Assembly: GCF_001612945.1 (NCBI RefSeq)
Contig: NZ_BDBK01000005.1
Location: forward strand, 62,001 to 126,000
Length of the DNA stretch: 64,000 nucleotides
Direction of reading: 5' to 3'
Origin: Nocardia inohanensis NBRC 100128
GTDB taxonomy: Bacteria; Actinomycetota; Actinomycetes; Mycobacteriales; Mycobacteriaceae
Shown here: one piece after another, positions 42,281-50,900 of the stretch
Numbering within the stretch: the stretch's first letter is position 1
How the letters are laid out: each line of letters opens with the position of its first letter
The notes under the pieces: generated by a model
What the model was told of the DNA's origin: nothing
The model's database searches: none
Seen by the model: only the letters and a program-made list of their open reading frames with translations
Translations under genes and position numbers: made by a program

Positions 42281-42493
42281 ATGCGAAAGCTAGTCTGGGC
42301 CACCCTGGCCGGCACCACATTGATTGCGGGAGTCGCCGTTTCGGCCGGTGCCGCCGAAGCCTCTCCCCCGCCGCCGGGACCGCTCTGCTCCATCGTCACC
42401 TGGCCCGCGGTCTTCCTCATCGAGGCCACCGGTGGCAAGGACAGCCCGCTGCTGCCCCTGGCCACCTCGATCCAGTCCCAGGTCTGTCCCTGA
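42281..42493 (+). CDS. Small secreted protein (70 residues)
   Basis: Signal peptide MRKLVWATLAGTTLIAGVAV ending at an AxA-type site (AGAAEA|S), then a 40-residue mature part with two Cys (PLCSIVTWPAVF, IQSQVCP) that could form a disulphide. No recognised family. The AGGA ribosome-binding site is adequate. A second exported protein gene follows 35 bases downstream, likely cotranscribed. Confidence 0.75.
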   Translation: MRKLVWATLAGTTLIAGVAVSAGAAEASPPPPGPLCSIVTWPAVFLIEATGGKDSPLLPLATSIQSQVCP

Positions 42494-42528
42494 CCGGCAT
42501 CGCTGATCAGGCCGAGAAAGGTGGAACG

Positions 42529-42945
42529 ATGAAGCGCTCATTGACAGTGCTGGCCGGTGTGGTCCTGGTCTTCGGCGCCGCGGCGTGCTCGAACGATTCC
42601 ACGCCCGCACCCGCGCCCAGCAGCACCACCGTGCAGGCCACCACGACAGCGGCCCAGTCGAGCACCACCGCCGCGCCGGCCCCCGCGCCGGTGGAGCCGC
42701 CGATCGTCGATCCGGGCACACCGGCCCCGGGCCCGGAGACCGCACCGCGCGTCATTCCGACCACCCCGGTCGTCGTGCCCACCACCACCGATCCGGTCGT
42801 GGCGCCGACCACCACCGTGCCGCCCGACCCCAGCCCGATTCAGGACCGGGTCGAGGGCGGCCCGTGCGAGGGCGACGGCACCTGGGTGCATCTCGAGGGC
42901 GGCAATGCCGGCCACTACGGCACCGAATGGCTTTGCCGGCACTGA
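42529..42945 (+). CDS. Putative lipoprotein with Pro/Thr-rich linker
   Basis: A 138-residue exported protein: MKRSLTVLAGVVLVFGAAAC gives a lipobox-like end (FGAAAC, Cys20), then about 80 residues of Pro/Ala/Thr/Val typical of cell-wall-spanning linkers, and a short C-terminal folded part (GGPCEGDGTWVHLEGGNAGH to CRH) with two Cys. AAAGGTGG lies upstream. No known family; a surface-exposed small domain on a flexible stalk is the plain reading. Confidence 0.75.
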   Translation: MKRSLTVLAGVVLVFGAAACSNDSTPAPAPSSTTVQATTTAAQSSTTAAPAPAPVEPPIVDPGTPAPGPETAPRVIPTTPVVVPTTTDPVVAPTTTVPPDPSPIQDRVEGGPCEGDGTWVHLEGGNAGHYGTEWLCRH

Positions 42946-42955
42946 CTTTCCCGCG

Positions 42956-43384
42956 CTACGGCACCAGATCGGGCGTCGCTTTGCCGCTCACCACATCGAA
43001 CGGCACCGACGCCTGATCGTGGGTGATCAACCAGTCGCCGTCGATCTTGCGGCAGCAGATGGTGTAACGAACCCACATGCCATCGGTGGTGACCCCGTTC
43101 TCCAGGGTGCCGCTGAGCCGGCCGAAACCGTGGGCGAAGGCCACGTCGTCGCCCGCGGTGACGGCCCGGTCGCGAATCTCGTATTTCACGTCGCGGAAGA
43201 AGGTGAAGACCTTGGCCCAGTTGGCCAGTTTCGCGTCGATGCCCGCGTGTTGCAGGGGCGGTTCGACGTCGAAGGACACCACGTCGGTGGCGTAGAGCCG
43301 CCGGAGGGCATCCAGATCCTTGGTTTCGATGCCCTCGATGAGCTGGTCGATGTGCCGGGCGACGGCGGTTTCGTTCGAAGTCAT
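42956..43384 (-). CDS. SnoaL/NTF2-like protein
   Basis: A 142-residue cone-shaped NTF2-fold protein: helical start (AVARHIDQLIEGIETKDLDA), YATDVVSFDVEPPLQHAG, and C-terminal strands (DGMWVRYTICCRKIDGDWLI). The family includes polyketide cyclases, ketosteroid isomerases and proteins of no known activity. It lies next to an FMN reductase and an ECF41 sigma gene; ECF41 sigma factors carry a fused domain of the same SnoaL fold. Confidence 0.88.
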   Translation of the reverse strand: MTSNETAVARHIDQLIEGIETKDLDALRRLYATDVVSFDVEPPLQHAGIDAKLANWAKVFTFFRDVKYEIRDRAVTAGDDVAFAHGFGRLSGTLENGVTTDGMWVRYTICCRKIDGDWLITHDQASVPFDVVSGKATPDLVP

Positions 43385-43408
43385 TGCGTTCTCCTGTGAT
43401 TCGATGCT

Positions 43409-43978
43409 TCAGGCGACCGGCACGGCGCGCAGCGGTGCGAGGGCGGTGCTCCAGGCGACGACCTGATCGACGGTCGCGGCGAGGGTCGTGGCGTGGCGTT
43501 CGCCGGGGGTGAAGACGGTGTTGTTCTCGAAATCGGTGTGCAGCGAGAGAGCGACCTGCCTGCCCACTACCGCCATACCCAGCAGGCTGCATATCGAGCG
43601 CAGTTGCTGCACCGCGCAGACGCCGCCGTGCACGCCGTAGGAGACGAATCCGACGGCCTTGTCGCCCCATTCGGCGAATACGTGGTCGAGGGCGTTCTTC
43701 AGCACGCCGGGAATCGAGCTGTTGTATTCGGGCGTCACGATGATGAAACCGTCGCAGCCGCCGATCTTTTCGGCCCAGGCCCGGGTGTGCTCGTGGACCG
43801 ACGGCCCGAACATCGGCGGCACCGCCTCGTCCAGGTGCGGGAGCGGATGCTCGCGCAGGTCGAGCAGTTCGAACTCGATGTCCGGGCGCTGCGATGCGGT
43901 CTCCAGCACCCATTGCGCGACCTGCGGGCCGTTGCGGGCGGGTCGGGTACTGCCGAGAATGATGCCGATTCTGGTCAC
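43409..43978 (-). CDS. NADPH-dependent FMN reductase (quinone/azoreductase-like)
   Basis: A 189-residue flavodoxin-like reductase. RIGIILGSTRPARNGPQVAQ is the FMN phosphate loop; VTPEYNSSIPGVLKNALDHV is the signature segment binding the flavin ring. GTG 43978 has GGAGG ten bases upstream and removes a spurious N-terminal extension. Expected to reduce FMN, quinones or azo compounds. It diverges from the ECF41 sigma gene, a typical arrangement because ECF41 factors usually control an adjacent oxidoreductase or AhpD-like gene. Confidence 0.92.
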   Translation of the reverse strand: MTRIGIILGSTRPARNGPQVAQWVLETASQRPDIEFELLDLREHPLPHLDEAVPPMFGPSVHEHTRAWAEKIGGCDGFIIVTPEYNSSIPGVLKNALDHVFAEWGDKAVGFVSYGVHGGVCAVQQLRSICSLLGMAVVGRQVALSLHTDFENNTVFTPGERHATTLAATVDQVVAWSTALAPLRAVPVA

Positions 43979-44017
43979 GGTCGGTCCTCCTGCTCTGCGG
44001 GGTGGGTACGACCTTCC

Positions 44018-44042
44018 GACGACACAGCCGGCCGGAATGTCA
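44018..44042 (-). promoter_or_regulatory. Weak candidate ECF41-type promoter for the FMN reductase
   Basis: On the minus strand TGACATT (44042-44036) and CGTC (44021-44018) are 14 bases apart, upstream of the reductase start at 43978. Published ECF41 sites have TGTCACA and CGTC with a slightly longer spacer, so this is a partial match only. Confidence 0.3.
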
Positions 44043-44115
44043 GGCCGCCTCACGAATCGGCGCGCTGTTTCGTCGGTTGGGTACAAGGGCAGCATCGATC
44101 GAAGGAGCCGACACC

Positions 44116-45006
44116 ATGACAGATCCGGACCTGAGCGCGGTGATCGGCGAGCGTCGCCAGCTGATCAACCTCACCTATCGGCTGCTCGGTTCACTGGCCG
44201 AGGCCGAGGATGTGGTGCAGGAGACCTATACGCGCTGGTACGCGCTGCCGGAGGCGCAGCGGCGGGAGGTGGCGAAGCCGGGCGCCTGGCTGACCACGGT
44301 GGCCGGGCGCATCTGCCTGGATCTGCTCGGTTCGGCGCGGGCCCGGCGGGAACGCTATGTGGGCGAATGGATTCCGGAGCCGGTGCCGGGCCGCGACGAA
44401 TGGCTCGGCGGTTCGGTCCCCGCCGATCCCGCCGATCGGGTCACCCTCGACGAGTCGATCAGCATGGCTTTTCTGGTCGTGCTCGATTCCCTCACGCCCG
44501 CCGAGCGGGTGGCGTTCGTGCTGCACGATGTGTTCCGCTACTCCTTCGCCGAGGTCGCCGAGATCGTCGGGCGCACCCCGGGGGCCTGCCGTCAGCTGGC
44601 CTCCGCGGCCCGCCGCCGCATCGGCACGGCGCGCGAACCCATCGCTCCCCGGCGCGACGAAGTGGTCAGCGACTTCAAGAAGGCTTGGGAGACAAAGGAT
44701 ATCGAGGCGCTGATCGGGTTGCTCGATCCGAACGCGACCGCGACCGCGGACAGCGGCGGCCTGGCCCCGGCCTTCCGGGAGCCGATCATCGGCGGCGCGG
44801 AGATCGCCCGCGCCTGGATCGAGATCGCCACCCGGGGACCGGCGGTGACGCTGCTGGAGCGCACGGTCAACGGCCGGCCCGGTCTGGTGGCGCAGCTCGG
44901 CGACGCCGTCGTCTCGGTCTACGCCTTCGATATCGACGGCGACCGCATCACCCGCATTTGGGCCATCCGCAATCCGGAGAAGCTGCGCCCCTGGATCGCG
45001 GGCTGA
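44116..45006 (+). CDS. ECF41-group RNA polymerase sigma factor (SigJ-like)
   Basis: A 296-residue extracytoplasmic-function sigma factor with a fused C-terminal SnoaL domain. Sigma-2 region (LINLTYRLLGSLAEAEDVVQ ETYTRW) binds the -10 element; sigma-4 (LTPAERVAFVLHDVFRYSFA) binds the -35; the linker shows the ECF41 WIPEPV motif, and the C-terminal domain ends in IRNPEKLRPW, the conserved ECF41 tail thought to tune activity in place of an anti-sigma factor. GAAGGAG precedes ATG 44116. It probably controls the divergent reductase. Confidence 0.93.
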   Translation: MTDPDLSAVIGERRQLINLTYRLLGSLAEAEDVVQETYTRWYALPEAQRREVAKPGAWLTTVAGRICLDLLGSARARRERYVGEWIPEPVPGRDEWLGGSVPADPADRVTLDESISMAFLVVLDSLTPAERVAFVLHDVFRYSFAEVAEIVGRTPGACRQLASAARRRIGTAREPIAPRRDEVVSDFKKAWETKDIEALIGLLDPNATATADSGGLAPAFREPIIGGAEIARAWIEIATRGPAVTLLERTVNGRPGLVAQLGDAVVSVYAFDIDGDRITRIWAIRNPEKLRPWIAG

Positions 45007-45035
45007 ACCGGCGGGGCGGGCGTAGTGTCGCGAAC

Positions 45036-45410
45036 ATGGCATGCAAGATCACCGAACTTGTCATCGATTGCGCCGAACCCCAACGGCTGGCGGACTTCTG
45101 GTGCGAGGTGCTGGGCTACGTCGAGCTCGATCGGGACACGGACGCCATCGAGATCGGCCCGGAATCCGGCTTCGGCGGGCCGGCGCCCACGCTGATCTTC
45201 AGCCGCAGCGCCGATCCCCGGCGCGGGAAGCTGCCGATGCATCTGGACGTCAATGCCACCGATCGCGAGCAGGACGCCGAGTTGGAGCGGCTGCTCGCGG
45301 TGGGCGCACGCAAGATCGATATCGGTCAGACCGGCGATGAGTCCTGGCATGTGCTGGCCGATCCGGAGGGCAACGAGTTCTGTCTGCTCCGCAAGCGGGT
45401 CGAGCCGTAG
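45036..45410 (+). CDS. VOC/glyoxalase-superfamily protein
   Basis: A 124-residue two-repeat VOC fold: ITELVIDCAEPQRLADFWCE (first beta-alpha unit) and KLPMHLDVNATDREQDAELE with HVLADPEGNEFCLLRK (second unit). The metal-ligand positions are partly occupied (His in PMHLDV, Glu in GNEFCLL). The pattern is that of actinobacterial glyoxalase-like domain proteins with no defined reaction. It starts 29 bases after the sigma gene. Confidence 0.88.
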   Translation: MACKITELVIDCAEPQRLADFWCEVLGYVELDRDTDAIEIGPESGFGGPAPTLIFSRSADPRRGKLPMHLDVNATDREQDAELERLLAVGARKIDIGQTGDESWHVLADPEGNEFCLLRKRVEP

Positions 45411-45458
45411 GCCACCCGGGTTGACCTTGACCGTGCGTCAGGGTCGGAGGGTGGTCGC

Positions 45459-46361
45459 ATGACGAACGACAACCCCTCCCCGACCCGGTTCGCGCCGCCG
45501 ATCGGCGGGCTCCGGAAGATCGACGGCCACGATGTTTTCGTGCATCGGGCGGGCAGCGGCGGACCGGCCGTCGTGTTCCTGCCGGGCGCGAGCGCGGTCG
45601 GGCTCGACTATTTCGGTGTGCAGCAGCTGGTTTCGCGGTTCACCACGGCGGTGGTGTACGACCGTGGCGGCACCGGCTACAGCGATCCGCGACCGCTCAC
45701 CCGGACCGCCGCCCAGGTCGCGAAGGAGCTGCGGCAACTGCTGCGAGCCGAGAACATCCCCGGCCCATACGTTCTCGCCGCGCACTCGGTCGGCGCGTTC
45801 TACGCGCATCGATTCGCACAGCTGTATCCGCGGGACGTGGCCGGGCTGGTCTGGTTGGACGGGCTGAACCGCGACTGGGACCAATTCATGCCGCCCGCGG
45901 CGAGCCTGGCCGCGATGGAGCGAATGACACCCGGTCCGGAGCAGCTCGGCGAACTCCGCACGGCCCTGGGCGAAATGAATGCCGAATTGCTCGCCGTCTA
46001 CCCCGCGGACCTGCGGGAACCGCTGCTGGCAGCCAAGGCGAGCGACGACTGGATCCGCGTCGGCCTCACCGAGCGCACCATGCTCGCCGGGCTCGCCGCC
46101 GAACTGCGGGCCGGGCCGGGATTGCCCGACGTGCCGCTGATCGCGCTCAGCGTGGTGGGCGTCGACCCGCAACTGCCGGAACAGCTTTCGAGGCAGATGA
46201 ACGACGCCCGCGGGCGCATGGACGCGGCGCTGGTCGCCACCGTCGCGCGCGGGGAACAGCGCATCCTGTCCGATACCTTCCACCACAGGCTCTGCTTCGA
46301 TCGCCCCGATGCCGTGGCCCAGGCGATCCGCGATGTCATCGCGCGGGCGGCACATCCCTAG
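45459..46361 (+). CDS. Alpha/beta hydrolase
   Basis: A 300-residue alpha/beta hydrolase with nucleophile Ser in VLAAHSVGAFYAHRFAQLYP, oxyanion-side VVFLPGASAVG, and VVYDRGGTGYSD as in the haloperoxidase/esterase branch. The C-terminal His is in SDTFHHRLCFDRPD. Substrate not predictable. The following MerR-type gene starts 40 bases downstream and may control it. Confidence 0.88.
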   Translation: MTNDNPSPTRFAPPIGGLRKIDGHDVFVHRAGSGGPAVVFLPGASAVGLDYFGVQQLVSRFTTAVVYDRGGTGYSDPRPLTRTAAQVAKELRQLLRAENIPGPYVLAAHSVGAFYAHRFAQLYPRDVAGLVWLDGLNRDWDQFMPPAASLAAMERMTPGPEQLGELRTALGEMNAELLAVYPADLREPLLAAKASDDWIRVGLTERTMLAGLAAELRAGPGLPDVPLIALSVVGVDPQLPEQLSRQMNDARGRMDAALVATVARGEQRILSDTFHHRLCFDRPDAVAQAIRDVIARAAHP

Positions 46362-46401
46362 ACTCGGCAGGATCTGGTTTCCGGCGGATCCGAGGAGGAC
46401 G

Positions 46402-47130
46402 GTGCTCACCATCGGTCAGCTCGCGGCGACCGCCGGCGTGACCGTGCGCACCGTGCGCCACTATCACCACGTCGGCCTGTTGCCCGAGCCCGAGCGCGAT
46501 GCCTCCGGCTACCGGCGCTACCCCGCGCAGGCGGCGGTGGATCTGATCCGGATCCGGACGCTGGCCGAATCCGGTGTGCCGCTGACCCGTATCGACGCGC
46601 TGCTGCATGCCCGGCCCGCCGAATTCGCGGCGGCCATCAGGGATATCGATGCCGAATTGCGCAGCCGGATCGCGCGACTCGATGCCAACCGCCGCCGCCT
46701 CGCCGAATTGGCGAGCGGGGAAAGCCTGGTGCTGCCGCCCGAAGTGGTCGCGGTCCTGAACCGGATGCGTGAACTCGGCATCGGTGAGCAGCGGGTGCGG
46801 CTGGAGCGCGATTCGTGGATTCTGTTGCGGGCGTTGGATCCGGACCTGGTGGCGCGGCGGGTGCGGGAGAAACAGGCCGCGCTCGACGATCCGGAGACGA
46901 CGCGACTGTTCCTGGCCGTCGACGAGTCGATCGATTGGGATCCGCGGGATCCGCGCCTGGACCGGCTCATCGACGACCTGGATGCCTGGGAGATCGAGCA
47001 CGAGCGCAGCGACCGGCCGCAGAGCCTGCGGCTGATCGCGTCCCGCATCTCCGAGACCTCCCCGGCCTGGCAGCGCATCGTCGAAGTGCTCGACCATCGC
47101 GCCGCACGGCGCCGGACCATCGGACACTGA
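46402..47130 (+). CDS. MerR-family transcriptional regulator
   Basis: A 242-residue regulator. Winged helix LTIGQLAATAGVTVRTVRHY HHVGLLP at 1-30 and the following dimerization helix (LIRIRTLAESGVPLTRIDAL) are canonical. No metal-binding Cys motif is present; the C-terminal 130 residues are an uncharacterised helical domain. GTG 46402 follows GAGGAG. It may sense a small organic ligand. Confidence 0.9.
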   Translation: MLTIGQLAATAGVTVRTVRHYHHVGLLPEPERDASGYRRYPAQAAVDLIRIRTLAESGVPLTRIDALLHARPAEFAAAIRDIDAELRSRIARLDANRRRLAELASGESLVLPPEVVAVLNRMRELGIGEQRVRLERDSWILLRALDPDLVARRVREKQAALDDPETTRLFLAVDESIDWDPRDPRLDRLIDDLDAWEIEHERSDRPQSLRLIASRISETSPAWQRIVEVLDHRAARRRTIGH

Positions 47131-47131
47131 C

Positions 47132-47764
47132 TTACGCCGCGTGCCGGATCACGATATTGCCGTAGCTGTTTCGCGCGATCACCTCGACGGTCTCTCCCTG
47201 CGCGGCGGCGACCGGACCCAGCTGGTTGGCGATATTGCCTTGCTGCGCATTGGTTTCCACCCGCACCGCGCTGCCCGGATGGATGCCGACCTCCAACTCG
47301 CCCATCGAGGTGTCCAGACGCAGCACGCCGCGGATGGCCGAGCCGATGCGGATATCGCCCTTGGCGACCTTGGCGGTGACCGAGTCCAAGGGGCGTTCGA
47401 CGCTGATGTCACCGGCGGCGATCTCCAGATCGCAGCGGCCCAGTTCGCCGATGCCCACGATGCGGCCGACCCCGGCGCTGCCCTTCAGGGTGGACCCGGT
47501 CGGCACCTCGATGGTCACCTCGATCGTCGGATTGCCGCCGAAGGGGGTGTAGGTGCGCAGGTTCTTCGGGGTGCGCACGGTCAGCTCACCGCCCGTGAAA
47601 TCGACCTTGGTCTGCGCGGCGGCCCGCACGTCGCCCTTCTTGTGCGGGTCCGCCGGGCGGACCTGGACCACGGTGTCGGTGCGATCGGCGGCGATGACGG
47701 TGACGGTCGCGGACAGCACGTCGACGGTGACGGCGATGGGGGCGGGAGTGGCGAACTCGAACAT
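47132..47764 (-). CDS. DUF4097-type beta-helix protein
   Basis: A 210-residue protein of repeated short beta strands (IAVTVDVLSATVTVIAADRT; SVTAKVAKGDIRIGSAIRGV; NIANQLGPVAAAQGET), the typical pattern of DUF4097 proteins, related to bactofilin-like beta helices. No signal peptide is seen. AAGGAG precedes ATG 47764. It is preceded by a 28-codon leader frame whose ATG and promoter region duplicate those of the downstream ABC transporter operon at 52.8 kb, so both are likely targets of the BTAD regulator between them. Confidence 0.85.
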   Translation of the reverse strand: MFEFATPAPIAVTVDVLSATVTVIAADRTDTVVQVRPADPHKKGDVRAAAQTKVDFTGGELTVRTPKNLRTYTPFGGNPTIEVTIEVPTGSTLKGSAGVGRIVGIGELGRCDLEIAAGDISVERPLDSVTAKVAKGDIRIGSAIRGVLRLDTSMGELEVGIHPGSAVRVETNAQQGNIANQLGPVAAAQGETVEVIARNSYGNIVIRHAA

Positions 47765-47776
47765 GATGGGGCTCCT

Positions 47777-47863
47777 TCAGCGGGTGAATCGTCGGTTTCG
47801 GGGCGGGTCGTTGCCGTCCCGTTCCGGCTCCCGGGCCTGGTGGCCGGGGGCCGTGCTGTTCAT
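47777..47863 (-). CDS. 28-codon leader frame upstream of the DUF4097 gene
   Basis: An ATG at 47863 inside a 23-bp sequence identical to the start of the ABC ATPase gene opens a frame MNSTAPGHQAREPERDGNDP... ending in TGA 13 bases before the DUF4097 ATG. The first four residues (MNST) equal those of the ATPase. Its composition is Pro/Arg rich and not domain-like; it may be a translated leader or simply the remnant of promoter duplication. Confidence 0.4.
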   Translation of the reverse strand: MNSTAPGHQAREPERDGNDPPRNRRFTR

Positions 47864-47875
47864 GTGGACTACTTT
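47853..47875 (-). repeat. 23-bp direct repeat, copy 1 (start region of DUF4097 unit)
   Basis: Plus-strand GTGCTGTTCATGTGGACT followed by ACTTT is repeated exactly at 52818-52840. In both places the embedded ATG (minus strand) begins MNST, and a 12-base spacer leads to the direct-repeat operator. An AAAGTA hexamer six bases before the ATG could be a -10 giving a leaderless transcript. Confidence 0.85.
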
Positions 47876-47887
47876 CACCGGTCCGGC

Positions 47888-47927
47888 TGACAGCGGGCTG
47901 ACGCCCGCCTGACACGGCCGCTGACAC
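47888..47927. promoter_or_regulatory. SARP-type operator, copy 1 (four TGAC repeats, 11-11-12 spacing)
   Basis: TGAC starts at 47888, 47899, 47910 and 47922 (plus strand), i.e. repeats of about one helical turn as recognised by SARP/AfsR-type winged helices. The array is 12 bases from the 23-bp repeat on one side and 30 bases from the BTAD regulator's start codon on the other, so it could serve both the leftward DUF4097 unit and autoregulation. Confidence 0.75.
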
Positions 47928-47956
47928 CTGTCGCGGCCACCCGGCAGAATGGCCGG

Positions 47957-50900
47957 GTGCGTATCGGGATTCTTGGGCCGCTTCAGATCCGAGCAGAGGA
48001 TGGAGGATCGATCGCGGTACCGGGTGCCCGCTTGCGGGGGCTGTTGATCGCTCTCGCCTTGGATCCCGGGCGGGCGGTGCCGAAACACAAGCTGGTCGAC
48101 TGGGTGTGGGGCGAGCAGCCGCCCGCCGATGCGGCGAACGCCTTGCAGGCGCTGGTGTCCCGGCTGCGGAAGCTGCTGCCGGAGGGGTCGATCGATGTGC
48201 AGGCGGGCGGTTATCGCCTGGCCGTGTCACCCGACGCGGTGGATGCCGTGCGCTTCGAACGCCTCGTCGATCAGGCTCGGGGCGGGACCGATATGCAGGC
48301 CGCACCGCTGCTGCGCGAGGCCGTCGAATTGTGGCGCGGGGCGCTCATGCAGGATGCCGGGCTGCCGGACAGCGCCGATGCCGACGCGGTGATCGCGCGG
48401 TTCGAGGGTTTGCGGCTGGCCGCGCTGGAAGACCTGTACGAAGCCGAGATCCGGCTCGGCCGGGGCGCGGACCTGGTCGCCGAGTTGACCGAGCTGGTCG
48501 GGCAGCATCCGGTCCGGGAACGCCTGGCCGCGGCGCTCATGCGCGCGCTCGCCGAGGCGGGCCGCGGGACCGAAGCCCTCGGTGTCTATCAGCAGACCCG
48601 GGAAGCGCTCGCCGACGAACTGGGCGCGGACCCCTCCCCCGCGCTGTCGGCGCTGCACGTCTCGCTGCTGCGCGGTGAGGTCGGGGTGCAGGCCGCCGAG
48701 GAGCGCAAGACCAACCTGCGCGCCGAACTCACCAGCTTCGTCGGCAAACAAGGCGAGATCGCCGCGGTGCGCGAACTCGTTGCGGCGCACCGGCTCACCA
48801 CCTTGACCGGGCCCGGCGGATCGGGCAAGACCCGGCTGGCCTCGGAGACCGCGCGGACGCTGCTCGACGATCTGCCGGACGGAGCCTGGCTGGTGGAGCT
48901 GGCGTCGCTCGGGGCGGGCGGTGATATCGCGCAATCGGCGCTCGCCGCCTTCGGGCTGCGTGACGCCCTGCTCGGCAGCGCACCCCAGGCGGAGCCGATG
49001 GACCGGCTGATCGCGGCGCTGCGCGAACGCGAAACCCTGCTGGTCCTGGACAATTGCGAGCATGTGATCGAGGCCGCAGCCGCCTTCGCGCACCGGCTGC
49101 TCGGCGAATGCCGCAAGGTGCGTATCCTCGCCACCAGCCGCGAACCCCTCGGCATCACCGGCGAAGCCCTCTGGCAGGTCGAGCCGCTGACCCTGCCCGC
49201 ACCCGACGCCGGCACCGCCGCGATCGAATCCTCGGCCGCCGTACAACTCCTGCGCGACCGGGCGAGCGCGGTACGCAAAGACCTGGCCGCCGACCCGAAT
49301 TCGCTGGCCACCATGGCGCGCGTCTGCCGCGCACTGGACGGCATCCCCCTCGCGATCGAATTGGCCGCGGCCCGACTGCGAACCATGTCCCTCGAACAAC
49401 TCGCCACCCGCCTCGATGACCGATTCCGCCTGCTCACCGGCGGCAGCCGCACCGCCATCCCCCAGCACCGCACCCTGCGCGCGGTGGTGGACTGGAGCTG
49501 GGAGCTGCTCACCGACGCCGAACGCACGGTCCTGCGCCGCCTCGCCGTCTTCGCCGGCGGCGCGAGTCTGGAAGCGGCCGAACAGATTTGCGCCGACGCG
49601 GAGTGGAAGCAAACGGTCAGCGCGATGCCGAGCGGGGGCGCGGTGATGGAGCAGTGGGAGGTGCTGGAGCTGCTGACCGCGCTGACCGAGAAATCGCTGC
49701 TGCTCGTCACCGAGGTGGACAGCGGGTCGCGGTACCGCATGCTGGGCACTATCGGGCAGTATGCGCGGGACCGGCTGGTCGAGGCGGGGGAAGCGGAACT
49801 GGTTCAGCGGGTGCATCTTTCGTACTTCACCGAGCTGGCCGCGACCGCCGAACCGGAATTGCGGCGGGCCGGTCAGCTGAAATGGCTGGCGACGCTCGAC
49901 GCCGAACACGGCAATCTGGTGATGGCCATGCGCGGCGCGCTGGCGGCCGGTGACGCGCCCGGGGCCATGCGGCTCGCGGCGGCGGCGGGCTGGTACTGGT
50001 GGCTGAGCGGCCACAAGGTCGAGGGTCTGGAGCTGGTCACCGCCGCCGCCGCGCTGCCCGGCGAGGTCGATGACGAGACCCGGGCCCTGGTGTACGGGCT
50101 GGTCGTGCACTTCATGTCGTCCGGGCCGAATGACGAGAACCAGCTCCGGGATTGGATTCACAAAGCCTCCGACCTGCACCAGCCCGGCCGGGAACAGCAT
50201 CCGGCGCTGCGGTTCATCGGCGCGCTGGAACGCCTGCTGCAAGGCCCGGACGCCTTCCTCACCGCGTTCGAACCGCTGCTCGCCGACGAGGACCCGTGGG
50301 TGCGCGCACTGGCCCGGTTGCAACAGGGCAAGATGCGGGTCATGCTCGGCCGTCCCGGGCGCGAGGCGGACGAGTACCTCGAGGCGGCGGTCGCCGAATT
50401 CCGCGCTATCGGTGAACGCTGGGGGCTGTCGTTCGCGCTCACCGAGCTGGCGGACCGCATCGCCATGCGCGGCGAATTCACCTCCGCCTGTGAGCTGCTG
50501 GACGAGGCGATCGCGGTGGTCACCGCCGTGGGGACTCTCGAGGACGCGGTCCGGGTGGGCGCACGGCAAGCCCAATTGTTGTGGCTGCTGGGCGATTCCG
50601 CGGCGAGCACGGCCGCGATGGAGCAGGCCCAGCGGAACGCCGACCGGGCCGCCTGGCCGAACGCCTTGGCCGACTTGGCTTTACAACGCGCCGAACTGGC
50701 CCGCTGGAACGGCGACATCTCGCAGGTGCATCAGCAGATCGAGATCGCCCGCACCATGCTGGGCAGCGACGCGAACCTGTCGAACGTCGATGCCGTATTC
50801 CACAACCTGCTCGGTTACATCGCCACCGATCCGGCCGCCGCCCGCACCTACCACGCCACGGCTTTCCGTTCGGCCCTCGAAGCCGGCTACGCCCCGCTGA

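Noticed and set aside
48227..50575. A 782-codon minus-strand open frame
   Set aside because: Shadow of the BTAD regulator; composition is Gln/Arg/Gly rich and has no start context.
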